Assembly (NCBI RefSeq): GCF_013342145.1
Contig: NZ_JABUQZ010000001.1
Coordinates: 1,240,001 to 1,304,000, forward strand
Direction: 5' to 3'
DNA: 64,000 nucleotides
Origin: Haloterrigena gelatinilytica
Lineage (GTDB): Archaea; Halobacteriota; Halobacteria; Halobacteriales; Natrialbaceae
Part shown: in pieces, positions 8,637 to 16,890 of the stretch
Numbering within the stretch: the stretch's first letter is position 1
Layout: every line of letters begins with the position of its first letter
The notes under the pieces: model-generated
Told to the model about the DNA's origin: nothing
The model's database searches: none
What the model saw: only the letters and a program-made list of their open reading frames with translations
Program-made: the position numbers and the translations under genes

Positions 8637-10210
8637 CGTTCGATCAGCGCGTGGAGGTCGCTCGGGACGGTGTGTCGGGTCTGAGTCACCAGCGAGACGC
8701 CGACGAACAGGACGATGGCGACGAGCAGCGCGACCGTTCCGACGGGGAACACGTCGGGGAAGACGTAGAACGCCATGATGGTCGACGCCAATCCGTCGAG
8801 TCCGGCGACCTCGAGCGCCATCGGAAGCGCGCTGAAGACGATGTTGACGAAGAGGCCACCGAGGACGGCGACGATCGCCCCCTCCTTCGTCGCGCCCTTC
8901 CAGTTCAGGCCGAAGACGGCGATGGGGACGAACGCGGCGGCGAAGAAGCCCCAGCCGATCGTTCCGAGGATACCGACGAGCGTATCGGAGAAGTAGACGA
9001 CGCCGGTGGCGAGGACCGTCAACCCGGCCAGCGCGATCTGCGTCACGCGCAGTTCCGTCCTGTCGTCCTCGATCGGTCGACCGAGCGCTCGCGGGATGTC
9101 CCGCGAGACCGCCGCCGCGCCGATGTTGAGGAACGAGTCGCTGGTGGACATGATCGCCGCCAGCAGCGCCGCGAGGATCAGCCCGGCGATGACGCTCGGC
9201 GTCTGCTCCAGGACGAAGACGGGGCCGACCTCGCTGGCGCTGAACGTCTCCCCGATCTCACCGACCTCGACCATCGCGCGCATCGAGAAGCCGGCGGAGA
9301 AGGCGATCAGGCTCGAGACCGCGTAGGAGATGGCGGCGATGGGGGCGCCCCACTTGAGGATCGTCATGTCGCGGCTCATGTAGAACTTCGTGATGAGGTG
9401 GGGCTGGCCGGCCGATCCGACGGAGAACAGGATCCACCACGCGATGCCGACGAGGACGGCCGTCGTCGCGCCGCCCATCGCGCCGAACGGCGAGACCAGG
9501 TTCGGATCCGCGCTCGCCAGATTCCGGGAGATGTTCTCCATGCCGCCGCCGAACGACAGCGCGTACGCGAAGACGAAGACGGCGCCGGTGATCATGGTGA
9601 GCGCCTGCAGGAAGTCCGTCCAGACGCCCGCGATCATCCCCCCGAGCATGCTATAGAGCAGCAGGATGAGGGCCCCGCCGAGCAGCCCCCAGATGACGGG
9701 GATGCCGAAGATGGCGCGCATGACGAACTGCAGCGCCGCGAGGTTCGTCGCGAGGTAGGCGACGACGCCGACGATCACCGCGAGGCCGGTCAGCCCCCGG
9801 ACGGTGTCGCTCTCGTAGCGGACGTACATCCCGTCGGCCAGCGTCAGCACGTTGCGGACGTCCGCCAGCAGTCGCATCCGCTTTGCGAGGACGATCCACG
9901 TCAGCAGGAACCCGAGCGGCGCGGTGAAGAAGATCCACAGCGCGGTCGTGCCGTACGCGTAGACCAGTTCGGGGCCGCCGACGAAACCGAAGCCCGACTG
10001 GATCACCGAGAACGCGGTCATCGCGAGCACCCACGTCCCGACGCTCTTGCCGGTGATCAGGAAGTCGCTCGTCGACTCGGTCCGCATCCAGCCCCAGACG
10101 CCGATCAGGACGACGATGAGCAGGTACGCCGCGCCGAACCCGAGGATGACGGGGTCGTCGGCGACGGGGATCCCCTCCTGAAGGGGCGCGGGTGCGAGCG
10201 GACTACTCAT
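8633..10210 (-). CDS. Sodium/solute symporter, SSS family
   Basis: About 525 aa with 12-13 hydrophobic helices. Conserved SSS features include the N-terminal helix followed by SDFLITGKSVGTWVLAMTAFS, the segment SVGSAGQPHLITKFYMSRD and the loop LAALLAAIMSTSDSFLNIGAAAVSRDI, which matches the sodium-binding TM8 signature of solute:sodium symporters (panF/putP-like). The substrate is unknown; pantothenate-, proline- or carboxylate-type solutes are possible. The ATG at 10210 is preferred over an upstream in-frame ATG because GGAGGTGA sits a few bases before it. It overlaps the end of the small membrane gene upstream and the start of the one downstream, making a tight three-gene operon. Confidence 0.88.
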   Translation of the reverse strand: MSSPLAPAPLQEGIPVADDPVILGFGAAYLLIVVLIGVWGWMRTESTSDFLITGKSVGTWVLAMTAFSVIQSGFGFVGGPELVYAYGTTALWIFFTAPLGFLLTWIVLAKRMRLLADVRNVLTLADGMYVRYESDTVRGLTGLAVIVGVVAYLATNLAALQFVMRAIFGIPVIWGLLGGALILLLYSMLGGMIAGVWTDFLQALTMITGAVFVFAYALSFGGGMENISRNLASADPNLVSPFGAMGGATTAVLVGIAWWILFSVGSAGQPHLITKFYMSRDMTILKWGAPIAAISYAVSSLIAFSAGFSMRAMVEVGEIGETFSASEVGPVFVLEQTPSVIAGLILAALLAAIMSTSDSFLNIGAAAVSRDIPRALGRPIEDDRTELRVTQIALAGLTVLATGVVYFSDTLVGILGTIGWGFFAAAFVPIAVFGLNWKGATKEGAIVAVLGGLFVNIVFSALPMALEVAGLDGLASTIMAFYVFPDVFPVGTVALLVAIVLFVGVSLVTQTRHTVPSDLHALIER

Positions 10211-10718
10211 CGCCCTCACCTCCGTCCGTTACTTCGCCGCCGTCGGCCACTTCGGTGGTCCGGGACGGCTGCTCCGGCGCCAGCGGGAACGACTCGCGGC
10301 GCTGGCGTTCGCGGGCCGACTCGACGATGTCGTCGACGATCTCCTCGCCGGCGATGCGGTCGAAGATCAGCGAGTAGTAGATCGCCGCGGTCAGCGGAAG
10401 CAGCCAGATGAACCCGAAGTAGATCAGCGTGGCGGTCGGGACGCCGAGGACGTAGCTGTACTCGGTGGTCCCCGGCGCCCACGTCAGCCAGATGCCGGCC
10501 AGTCCGATCAGGAAGAACGCCGTTAGCGCTCCGATTAGCGCCGTGTACGGCGCCAGATCGGGATCGCCGGTCCCTCGCTCGATCGTCGCCGAGGCGATCA
10601 CCGCGAGGATGAGCGCCGCCGCGACGACCGAGAACACCCTGTACAACCCGAGACTCGCCGTTGCCAGTGCACCCAGCGAGAGCACACCGATCGCGGCCAT
10701 CGTGGTATTTCGTGCCAT
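10203..10718 (-). CDS. Small membrane protein upstream of the SSS symporter (171 aa)
   Basis: Roughly four to five hydrophobic helices (for example MAAIGVLSLGALATASLGLY and TLIYFGFIWLLPLTAAIYYSLIF) are followed by a charged cytosolic tail (IVDDIVESARERQRRES). The position just before an SSS symporter is where small DUF3311/DUF485-like accessory proteins are usually found, and the last helix pair fits that style. This one is longer than the usual ~70 aa, so the assignment is inference. Its stop (10203-10205) lies inside the symporter start region, so translation is probably coupled. The first ATG at 10718 is used. Confidence 0.7.
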   Translation of the reverse strand: MARNTTMAAIGVLSLGALATASLGLYRVFSVVAAALILAVIASATIERGTGDPDLAPYTALIGALTAFFLIGLAGIWLTWAPGTTEYSYVLGVPTATLIYFGFIWLLPLTAAIYYSLIFDRIAGEEIVDDIVESARERQRRESFPLAPEQPSRTTEVADGGEVTDGGEGDE

Positions 10719-10983
10719 TGATCCGTGTCACCGTAGTTGCGGTCAACCCTACCGGGGACGAACCCCGGCCCGTAGCTGTCACCACAGCGGATCGTCGTCG
10801 GCCGACGTATCGTCGTATGTCACCAACTGCCGTGATACTTAGTATCGCATCACAGACTCCCGAGAAAGTGCTCGTTAACATGTCAACAGCGGACTCGAGA
10901 CCGCCCTCGAGAACCCGTCCAGCGCCTCGAGTCGCGAGAAGCAGTCCGACGGAGCAACGATCGTCGAGGCGGACGACCGGCGA

Positions 10984-11560
10984 TCAGTCGGCGACGAACG
11001 AATTACCGCACTCGGTACAGGTCATGCAAAAGGCGCCCTCGTCGGTGAGCTCGAGGCCGTGTCCGACCTCGGCTTCGCACTCCCGGCAGTAGAGCAGCGA
11101 CTCGATCTGGTCCCAGTCGCGTCTCGCGTCGGGCGCGCCGAAGGCGAAGCCGACGACCGGCTCGTCCGAGTCGTCGTAGCCGTGCTGGAACTCCCCCGGC
11201 GCGAAGCGGATCACCTCGCCCGCCTCGACGACGCCCTCCCGCGCGTCCGCCTCGCCGTCCGGCGAGCGCGTGTCGAAGGTCACCGTCCCCTCTTGCACGT
11301 AGAAGACTTCCGCTTGATCGTGGTGGGTGTGAAGCCCGCCCGAGAGGGACTCGCCGGGCTCGAGTTCGAATACTGTCGGCTGTAAGTCAGTGCCGGAGAT
11401 TCGCCGGACTGCTACGGCGAATCTCCGAACCGTTACAGCCGGCAGTATAGTTCATCGCGAAGTCCGTGAAGCCGAGCGCCTGCGAGATCGGCCGTCTGAC
11501 GGAGTGAACCGCCCTCGGATTGCGTTCGATCTCGCCGTCGTCGACCGCGGTCTTCTCCAT
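10984..11560 (-). pseudogene. Cupin-domain protein disrupted by a 76-bp palindromic insertion
   Basis: The 5' part reads MEKTAVDDGEIERNP... to FAMNY. A 76-bp insertion then shifts the frame by one and the original frame soon stops. Downstream the expected sequence resumes in another frame as FELEPGESLSGGLHTHHDQAEVFYVQEG, a metal-binding cupin motif with two adjacent histidines. A C-terminal zinc-ribbon-like CREC/CMTCTECG segment follows. Removing the insertion restores a protein of about 166 aa that matches the usual haloarchaeal cupin layout. A TATA box 27 nt before the ATG shows an intact promoter. Two partial peptides could still be made, but the gene is probably inactive. Confidence 0.8.
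11371..11446. mobile_element. 76-bp MITE-like palindromic insertion inside the cupin gene
   Basis: The insertion lies exactly between codons expected to be adjacent (Tyr and Phe of NYFELE). Counting flanking bases, its ends are ATACTGTCGGCTGTAA (11370-11385) and TTACAGCCGGCAGTAT (11433-11448), inverted copies with one mismatch. An internal inverted pair, CGGAGATTCGCCG and CGGCGAATCTCCG, lets the whole element fold into a two-step hairpin. It has no coding capacity. A TA is found at both ends, which fits a TA-targeting (IS630/mariner-like) element, but the reading frame is restored only by removing 76 bp, so the target-site rule is unresolved. Confidence 0.75.
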
Positions 11561-11583
11561 AGCGGCACATTCAGCCGCGACGG

Positions 11584-11589
11584 TATAAA
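11584..11589 (-). promoter_or_regulatory. TATA box of the disrupted cupin gene
   Basis: TTTATA on the minus strand is centred 27 nt before the ATG at 11560, the classic spacing for a leaderless haloarchaeal transcript. A 15-bp palindrome, GCGATA-TCG-TATCGC (11597-11611), sits just upstream in the space shared with the divergent lipoprotein gene and could be an operator. Confidence 0.55.
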
Positions 11590-11679
11590 TTGCCCCGCGA
11601 TATCGTATCGCACACAATCGCGGAGAGCGGCGGTACGCGAAGAGAAACGCATACGGTCGTCCGCTCCCGAGCACCGAGT

Positions 11680-12198
11680 GTGAACCGCCGTACGGTACTC
11701 GGATTCGCCGCGACGTCGGCCCTCGCGGGACTCGCGGGCTGTATCGAGGGCGTCAAGGAGCACTTCGGGCTGCAGGGCGTCATCCCCGTCGAGATCCAGA
11801 GCGAAGCCGACGAGACGCAGAACATCCTCCTCGAGTCGCGCGAACGCGAGTCGGGCCGGCAGAGCTACGAGCAGAGTTACTCCGTCACCCCGGGGGAGAC
11901 CGTCAGCGCGCCCCACCTCGACCAGACGGAACAGAGCTTTCGCGTCGCCAAGATCGAGAACGAAACGGAGGCGACCGTCAGAGCGGTGTCGGTGACGCCC
12001 GATACCGACCTCGTGAAGATTCTGCTCTACGACGACGACCTCGTGGTCGAGGTCCGCCGGGACGACGGCGAAGACGAGATCGCCGACGGCGAGGACGGGG
12101 ACGGCGACGGAAATGAGACGGCAGGGAACGGCAACCAGACCGACCCCGACGCGACCGGCAACGAGACGGCCGCAAACGAGACCGACGCGGACGAGTAA
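11680..12198 (+). CDS. Tat-type lipoprotein of unknown function (172 aa)
   Basis: The N-terminus has a twin-arginine start (NRRTVLGFAATSALAG) and a lipobox LAGC with the cysteine at residue 21, so the protein is probably exported folded and lipid-anchored on the outside of the membrane. The mature part (about residues 30-130) is beta-rich (IPVEIQSEADETQNILLES, SYSVTPGETVSAPHL), and the last ~45 residues are an Asp/Gly/Asn/Thr-rich tail. A GTG start at 11680 is chosen because it places the Arg pair at residues 3-4; the frame is open further upstream but gives no sensible signal peptide. It diverges from the cupin gene. Confidence 0.75.
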   Translation: MNRRTVLGFAATSALAGLAGCIEGVKEHFGLQGVIPVEIQSEADETQNILLESRERESGRQSYEQSYSVTPGETVSAPHLDQTEQSFRVAKIENETEATVRAVSVTPDTDLVKILLYDDDLVVEVRRDDGEDEIADGEDGDGDGNETAGNGNQTDPDATGNETAANETDADE

Positions 12199-12354
12199 GT
12201 CGGCATTCTCCTCGCGCGGCGCCGGCGCGGAATAGCTCGCTACCTACGAGACCGCCAGTTCTCGAGACGAAGAGACGCTTCTCGAGTACTCGCTCCAAAT
12301 ACCGGATTCGACCGTCTACGCTCTTCCCGACCACTCACCGCTCCTCCCGGCCGC

Positions 12355-14124
12355 TCACGGATAGGGGTGGAACGCGCGCTCGAGGCGCGGTTCGAAGCCG
12401 AGATCCGCCGGCACCGTCCGCGCCCGCTCGCCGAAGAACGGCTCGCCGGTGAACAGCGGCTGGGCGCCGGGAACGACGACCCTGACCGCCTCGAAGCCGG
12501 TCTCCGCGACGTCTCGCGTCGTCAGCCGCGCCGCGTACGGCGTCAGGTCGGCATTGGTCGTCCGTTCGACGAGTTCCGTCAGCGCCGCCCGGCCCTCGGG
12601 CGCGGTCTCCGGCCCGACGCTTTCGGCCGAAACCGTCCGCTCGACGTCGACGAACCCGCGGACGACCTCGGGGAACGCCGCGTACTCCCCGATGGCGCCC
12701 GAGGCGTCGCCGACCTCCTCGGGGCCGAGGTTCCGCAGTTCCATCCAGTTCTGCAGCGCCTCCTCGAGCGCCGAGCGCGCGGCGGCCGTCGCGTCGAGGT
12801 CGGCCGCGGAGCCGACGGCGAACGCCGGCCACTCGTCGGCCGTCGGATCGACGGCGCCCTCGAGGGAGTCCGGATCGCGGTGGACGGCGACGGCGACGAC
12901 CGGGACGTCGACGTCCTGGGTGACCAGCAGCGGCGTCACCGACAGTCCCTCGCCGCGGGCGCGGCGTTCGAGGACGGCGAAGCCGTCGTCGTCGACGGTC
13001 AGCCCGAGCGGGTCGAACGTCGAGTACCACGCGAGCATCGTCGCGTCCCGCTCGATGACCTCCGTCAGGCCCGAGAGCAGGGCGTCGACCGTCGACGAGC
13101 CGAGTCCGAGCCCCGTCGTGATGCCGGGGACGAGCCCCCGACCGCCTGCGGGTTGCGGGAACTGGACCGCGTCGGCCGGCAGGTGGGCGCCGTCGCCGGT
13201 CGCGACGTTCTCGCCCGGCACCCACCGGTGCTCGTCGCTCGGGTCGTAGGCGGGTGCATCGTCCGGGCACACGAGCGCCGTCGGCGAGACCGCGTTCTCG
13301 AGGTCGTCCTCGCTGGCGTGAACGAACTCCTCGTCCCGGTAGACGCCGGCGCAGTAGCGCTCGAGGCCCTCGCCGACGGCCTTCATCAGCGCGGCGTTCC
13401 AGTCGTCGGCGACGCCGGCCGCTTGCGTCGGCGCGCTCGCGTCGCTGAACCCCTGCGTGTTAGTCGTCGTCGCGAGGTAGTAGGGCGCGGGGAACGATTC
13501 GATCTCGCCGATGGTCCTGACGATGCCGACGCGGTCGTCGATCGCCGCCTCGGCGTGCTCGACGGCCGCGTCGAGGGCGAGCGCGTCGGCATCGTCGCGG
13601 TCGAGGGTCCGATCCCGCGTGTCGGTCTGACACTCACAGCCGGGAACGGGGAGAACTCGCCGCCTCGCGTGGGGCAGTTCCACGACGTGGCCGATCACCG
13701 ACCGGTCGTCGCCCGACAGGACGCGGACGCACTCCCGGCCCGCGAGCGCGCCGGCGAGACGGGCCGTGCTGCGATCGGCCTGCGGTCGGTCGCTCCGCTC
13801 TCCCTCCGCTATGTTCGCGGCGACGCGCTGGCGGAGACAGTCGAAACAGCCCGTCGCGGGCGCGAAGCCCGAGACGGCCGCGTCGACGGCGGCGAGGGGC
13901 TGGCCGCCGACGCCGCCGATCTCGACGGCGATCCACGGCGTGCCGCCGGCGCGCGCGGCGTCCGCTCGGCGGAACGTGGCCGCGCCGGCCACGTCGCTGA
14001 CGACCGCGAAGCGGGCGTCCTCGAGGTCGTCGGCTGTCGCGTCTTCGACGGTGACGTCGACGTCTCCGAGTGCGGTGACGACCGCCTCGCGGACCGGATC
14101 GTCACCGACGACGTGTACGTTCAT
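12355..14124 (-). CDS. YcaO-domain protein with an N-terminal Cys-tetrad domain (589 aa)
   Basis: YcaO enzymes use ATP to activate peptide amide bonds, making azolines, thioamides or amidines. The C-terminal ~400 residues carry the three ATP-site motifs: KAVGEGLERYC, SGLTEVIERDA and EEALQNWMELR. The first ~165 residues look like the partner domain of azoline cyclodehydratases, with Cys93/Cys96 (CFDC) and Cys163/Cys165 (CEC) as a likely zinc tetrad. The protein ends in HPYP, and a proline-rich C-terminus is typical of azole-forming YcaOs. No dehydrogenase, TfuA or obvious precursor peptide lies nearby; neighbours are an SPFH protein and a convergent lipoprotein. Substrate unknown. Confidence 0.88.
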   Translation of the reverse strand: MNVHVVGDDPVREAVVTALGDVDVTVEDATADDLEDARFAVVSDVAGAATFRRADAARAGGTPWIAVEIGGVGGQPLAAVDAAVSGFAPATGCFDCLRQRVAANIAEGERSDRPQADRSTARLAGALAGRECVRVLSGDDRSVIGHVVELPHARRRVLPVPGCECQTDTRDRTLDRDDADALALDAAVEHAEAAIDDRVGIVRTIGEIESFPAPYYLATTTNTQGFSDASAPTQAAGVADDWNAALMKAVGEGLERYCAGVYRDEEFVHASEDDLENAVSPTALVCPDDAPAYDPSDEHRWVPGENVATGDGAHLPADAVQFPQPAGGRGLVPGITTGLGLGSSTVDALLSGLTEVIERDATMLAWYSTFDPLGLTVDDDGFAVLERRARGEGLSVTPLLVTQDVDVPVVAVAVHRDPDSLEGAVDPTADEWPAFAVGSAADLDATAAARSALEEALQNWMELRNLGPEEVGDASGAIGEYAAFPEVVRGFVDVERTVSAESVGPETAPEGRAALTELVERTTNADLTPYAARLTTRDVAETGFEAVRVVVPGAQPLFTGEPFFGERARTVPADLGFEPRLERAFHPYP

Positions 14125-14196
14125 ACCGGATCACTCACAGGCCGGCATCAAAAGGGCCGCGCTCGGTCGCGATCGGGTGCGAGTCTCTCGAGGGTC

Positions 14197-15342
14197 TCAG
14201 TCGTCGTCGGAATCGCCGTCGCCGTCCGTCTCCTGGCGGGTCTCGGCGATGTCGATCGTCTCGCCGGTCTCCGAGGGCATGTCCTCGCCCTCCTGGATCG
14301 CCTGGGCCTCCTGTTCCATCGCCTCGACGTCCATCTCGACGTCCTCGATCTCGCCGAGCATCTCGGCGATGTCGTCCAGCCCGATCAGTTCGCGGGTCTC
14401 CTCGTCGAACTCGAGGCTCTCGAGCTGTTGACCGTCCCTCTCGACGTCGCTCCCGGTGAGGTGGGAGCCGTAGCGGCCGACCAGCGAGGTGAGTTCCTGG
14501 GGCATGACGAAGGTCGTCGACTCGCCCTGACCGATGTCGGCGAGCGTCTCCATTCCCTTCTCGATGACCGCGCGTTCGCCCATCGACTCGGCGGATTTGG
14601 CGCGCAGGACCGTCGAAATCGCGTCACCCTGGGCCTCGAGGATCTGGCTCTGCTTTTCACCCTGGGCGCGGATGATGTTCGACTGCTTGTCACCCTCCGC
14701 CTGTTCGACGGCGCTGCGGCGTTCACCCTGGGCCTCGAGGATCATGGCGCGTCGGCGTCGCTCGGCGGAGGTCTGTTCCTCCATCGCGCCCTTGACGCCC
14801 TTCGAGGGCGTGACCTCGCGGACCTCGACGCTCTCGACGCGGATCCCCCACTCGTCGGTGGGTTCGTCCAGTTCCTGGCGGATCCGTTCGTTGATCATCT
14901 CGCGCCGCGAGAGCGTGTCGTCGAGTTCCATATCGCCGATGACCGCGCGGAGGGTCGTCTGGGCCAGATTCGAGACGGCCCGCTGGTAGTCGTCGACCTC
15001 GAGGAACGCGCGCTTGGCGTCCATCACCCGGATGTAGACGACGGCGTCGGCCGTCACGGGCGAGTTGTCCCGCGTGATGGCCTCCTGGCTGGGCACGTCG
15101 ATCGTCTGGGTCCGCATGTCGAACGTGTAGACCCGCGAGACGAACGGCGGGACGATGTTCAACCCCGGCTCGAGCAGTTTGCGATACTCGCCGAGGACGG
15201 TGAGCGCGCCCCTGTCGTAGGCGTCGACGATCTCGACCATCGACCAGACGGTGGCGACCACGACGACGAGAACGAGCGCACCGACGACCAGCAGCGGATC
15301 CTCGGCGACCGTTTGCACGGGATCGACTGAAAGCGGTGTCAT
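14197..15342 (-). CDS. SPFH/Band 7 (stomatin-prohibitin) membrane protein
   Basis: One N-terminal transmembrane helix (LLVVGALVLVVVVATVWSMV) is followed by the SPFH domain (ALTVLGEYRKLLEPGLNIVPPFV, then TFDMRTQTIDVPSQEAITRDNSPVTADAVVYIRV). After it come a long coiled coil (EEQTSAERRRRAMILEAQGERRSAVEQAEGDKQ...) and an acidic tail. The family forms membrane-bound oligomeric scaffolds, often linked to proteases and membrane quality control. The ATG at 15342 is chosen over one at 15351 because a TTATTC element lies about 25 nt upstream of it. About 70 nt separate it from the YcaO gene, so co-transcription is possible but not shown. Confidence 0.88.
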   Translation of the reverse strand: MTPLSVDPVQTVAEDPLLVVGALVLVVVVATVWSMVEIVDAYDRGALTVLGEYRKLLEPGLNIVPPFVSRVYTFDMRTQTIDVPSQEAITRDNSPVTADAVVYIRVMDAKRAFLEVDDYQRAVSNLAQTTLRAVIGDMELDDTLSRREMINERIRQELDEPTDEWGIRVESVEVREVTPSKGVKGAMEEQTSAERRRRAMILEAQGERRSAVEQAEGDKQSNIIRAQGEKQSQILEAQGDAISTVLRAKSAESMGERAVIEKGMETLADIGQGESTTFVMPQELTSLVGRYGSHLTGSDVERDGQQLESLEFDEETRELIGLDDIAEMLGEIEDVEMDVEAMEQEAQAIQEGEDMPSETGETIDIAETRQETDGDGDSDDD

Positions 15343-15485
15343 ATGTGACATACGGTACCGATCCGAATAACGCTTGGCCCAAACGAGATAACCCGGCGCC
15401 CTCGAGCGACGATTCGACACCGATCACGGGAAAACGGAGTGCGACTCGAGCGCGGGTCTCGAACCGATCGGTCGCTCGAGCTCGA

Positions 15486-16724
15486 TCAGTCGCTCGAGGC
15501 GGCGTCCGCGTCGACGTAGACGAGTTCGTCGGCCCGCTCGAGCAAGCGAACGCCCCAGGTGACGGTCACGGGGACGAGCGCGGTGGTGAAGATCGCGATG
15601 AAGACCAGTATCGAGAACATCTGCGTGTCGATGACGCCGGCCTCGAGGGCGACGGTGGCGATGATGATCTCGACGGTTCCCCGTCCGTTCATCCCGAAGC
15701 CGACGACGAGCCCCTCCCGAGAGGTCAGCGACGTCGGCAGCGAGAAGAGCCAGGAGCCGACGATCTTTCCGAGGAAGGCGATGGCGACGAGGGCGACGAG
15801 GACGCCCAGCGAATCGGAGAAGACGTCGAACGTGATGTCGAAACCGACCGTCACGAAGAAGACGGGCGCGAACAGCCCCATCGCGAGGTCGTAGATGACG
15901 GTGTGCATGTGCTCGTAGAGGTCCGGCTCGACGTCGGCCTGCCGGAGGAACATGCCGGCCATGAAGCCGCCGATGATCATGTGCAGTTCCGCGAGCGTCG
16001 CCAGGTAGGCGAACAGCATCGAAACGAGCAGGGCGAAGGTGAAGGCGGTCGTCCGGTCGACGAAGCCGTACCGCTCGCGCTGGCGCTCGATGTGGTGCCA
16101 CGCGACGGGCAGGAAGCGATAGCCAATCAGGAGCGTGATCACGAAGAAGGCGAGCGCCTTCGCGAGGATCAGCCCGATCTCGGTCGCGTCGAACGCGCCG
16201 GCGGTGACGTAGCTGTCGACGCCGGCGAACGCGACGAGCACCCCCACGTCGGAGGCCAGCGCTCCGCCGAGCAACACGTTCGCGATCCGCGTGTCCAAGA
16301 GCTCGAGGTCCGCGAGGATGCGGGACTTCGTGGCCAGCGACGTGGCTGCCATCGCGAGCCCGAGGAACAGGGCCGCGCCGACGGAGATATCGAGCAGGAT
16401 CCCCGCGCCATAGCCCAGCCCGAACGGGATGACGAAGGCGCCGAAGGCGATCAGCAGCGACTGGGGCCCGAGGCGGAACAGTTCCCGGAGGTCGACCTCC
16501 ATCCCGACGAACACCATCAGGAGGAACACGCCGAGCTCCGAGAGGACGGTCAGCAGCTCCGAGGGGTGTAACAGTCCCAGCAACGGCGGGCCGAACACGA
16601 TGCCAGCGAACAGCTCCCCCATCATCGTCGGGTAGCCGAAGCGCTCGGCGACCCCGCCGAAGATCCACGCGACCGTCAGGACGAGCAGGAGGCTTAGAAT
16701 ATCGATGTGAACGGCTTCGACCAT
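15486..16724 (-). CDS. Cation:proton antiporter, CPA2 family
   Basis: A 412-aa protein with about 12 membrane helices that exchanges Na+ or K+ for H+. Family features are the N-terminal ERFGYPTMMGELFAGIVFGPPLLG, the helix FLLMVFVGMEVDLRELFR, the unwound-helix region GLAMAATSLATKSRILADLELL, and NGRGTVEIIIATVALEAGVI near the C-terminus. Unlike KefB-type proteins it has no RCK/TrkA domain. Its role is probably pH or sodium homeostasis. It is followed by a short acidic C-terminus (VYVDADAASSD). It stands between the SPFH and MATE genes, all on the minus strand but with gaps of 140-170 nt. Confidence 0.88.
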   Translation of the reverse strand: MVEAVHIDILSLLLVLTVAWIFGGVAERFGYPTMMGELFAGIVFGPPLLGLLHPSELLTVLSELGVFLLMVFVGMEVDLRELFRLGPQSLLIAFGAFVIPFGLGYGAGILLDISVGAALFLGLAMAATSLATKSRILADLELLDTRIANVLLGGALASDVGVLVAFAGVDSYVTAGAFDATEIGLILAKALAFFVITLLIGYRFLPVAWHHIERQRERYGFVDRTTAFTFALLVSMLFAYLATLAELHMIIGGFMAGMFLRQADVEPDLYEHMHTVIYDLAMGLFAPVFFVTVGFDITFDVFSDSLGVLVALVAIAFLGKIVGSWLFSLPTSLTSREGLVVGFGMNGRGTVEIIIATVALEAGVIDTQMFSILVFIAIFTTALVPVTVTWGVRLLERADELVYVDADAASSD

Positions 16725-16890
16725 CGATCACCACCTCGAGCGACGAGTCGAGCGGTTGCGTCGCTGTTCCCCTCGAGCGAACCGGCGGCGGCTGTGGGCG
16801 GGGTAGTCCATGAAGAGGCAGCTCGATCGAATACGTCGGGTCACGGCCACTTCACTCGTGGGGATGTCCAACGGAATCGGAACGTATCCC

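Noticed and set aside
12367..15330. A 987-codon frame on the plus strand
   Set aside because: It lies antisense to YcaO and SPFH genes with intact motifs; its Arg-rich translation is typical of a shadow frame.
15336..16571. A 411-codon plus-strand frame
   Set aside because: Antisense to the CPA2 antiporter, whose membrane helices are clear.
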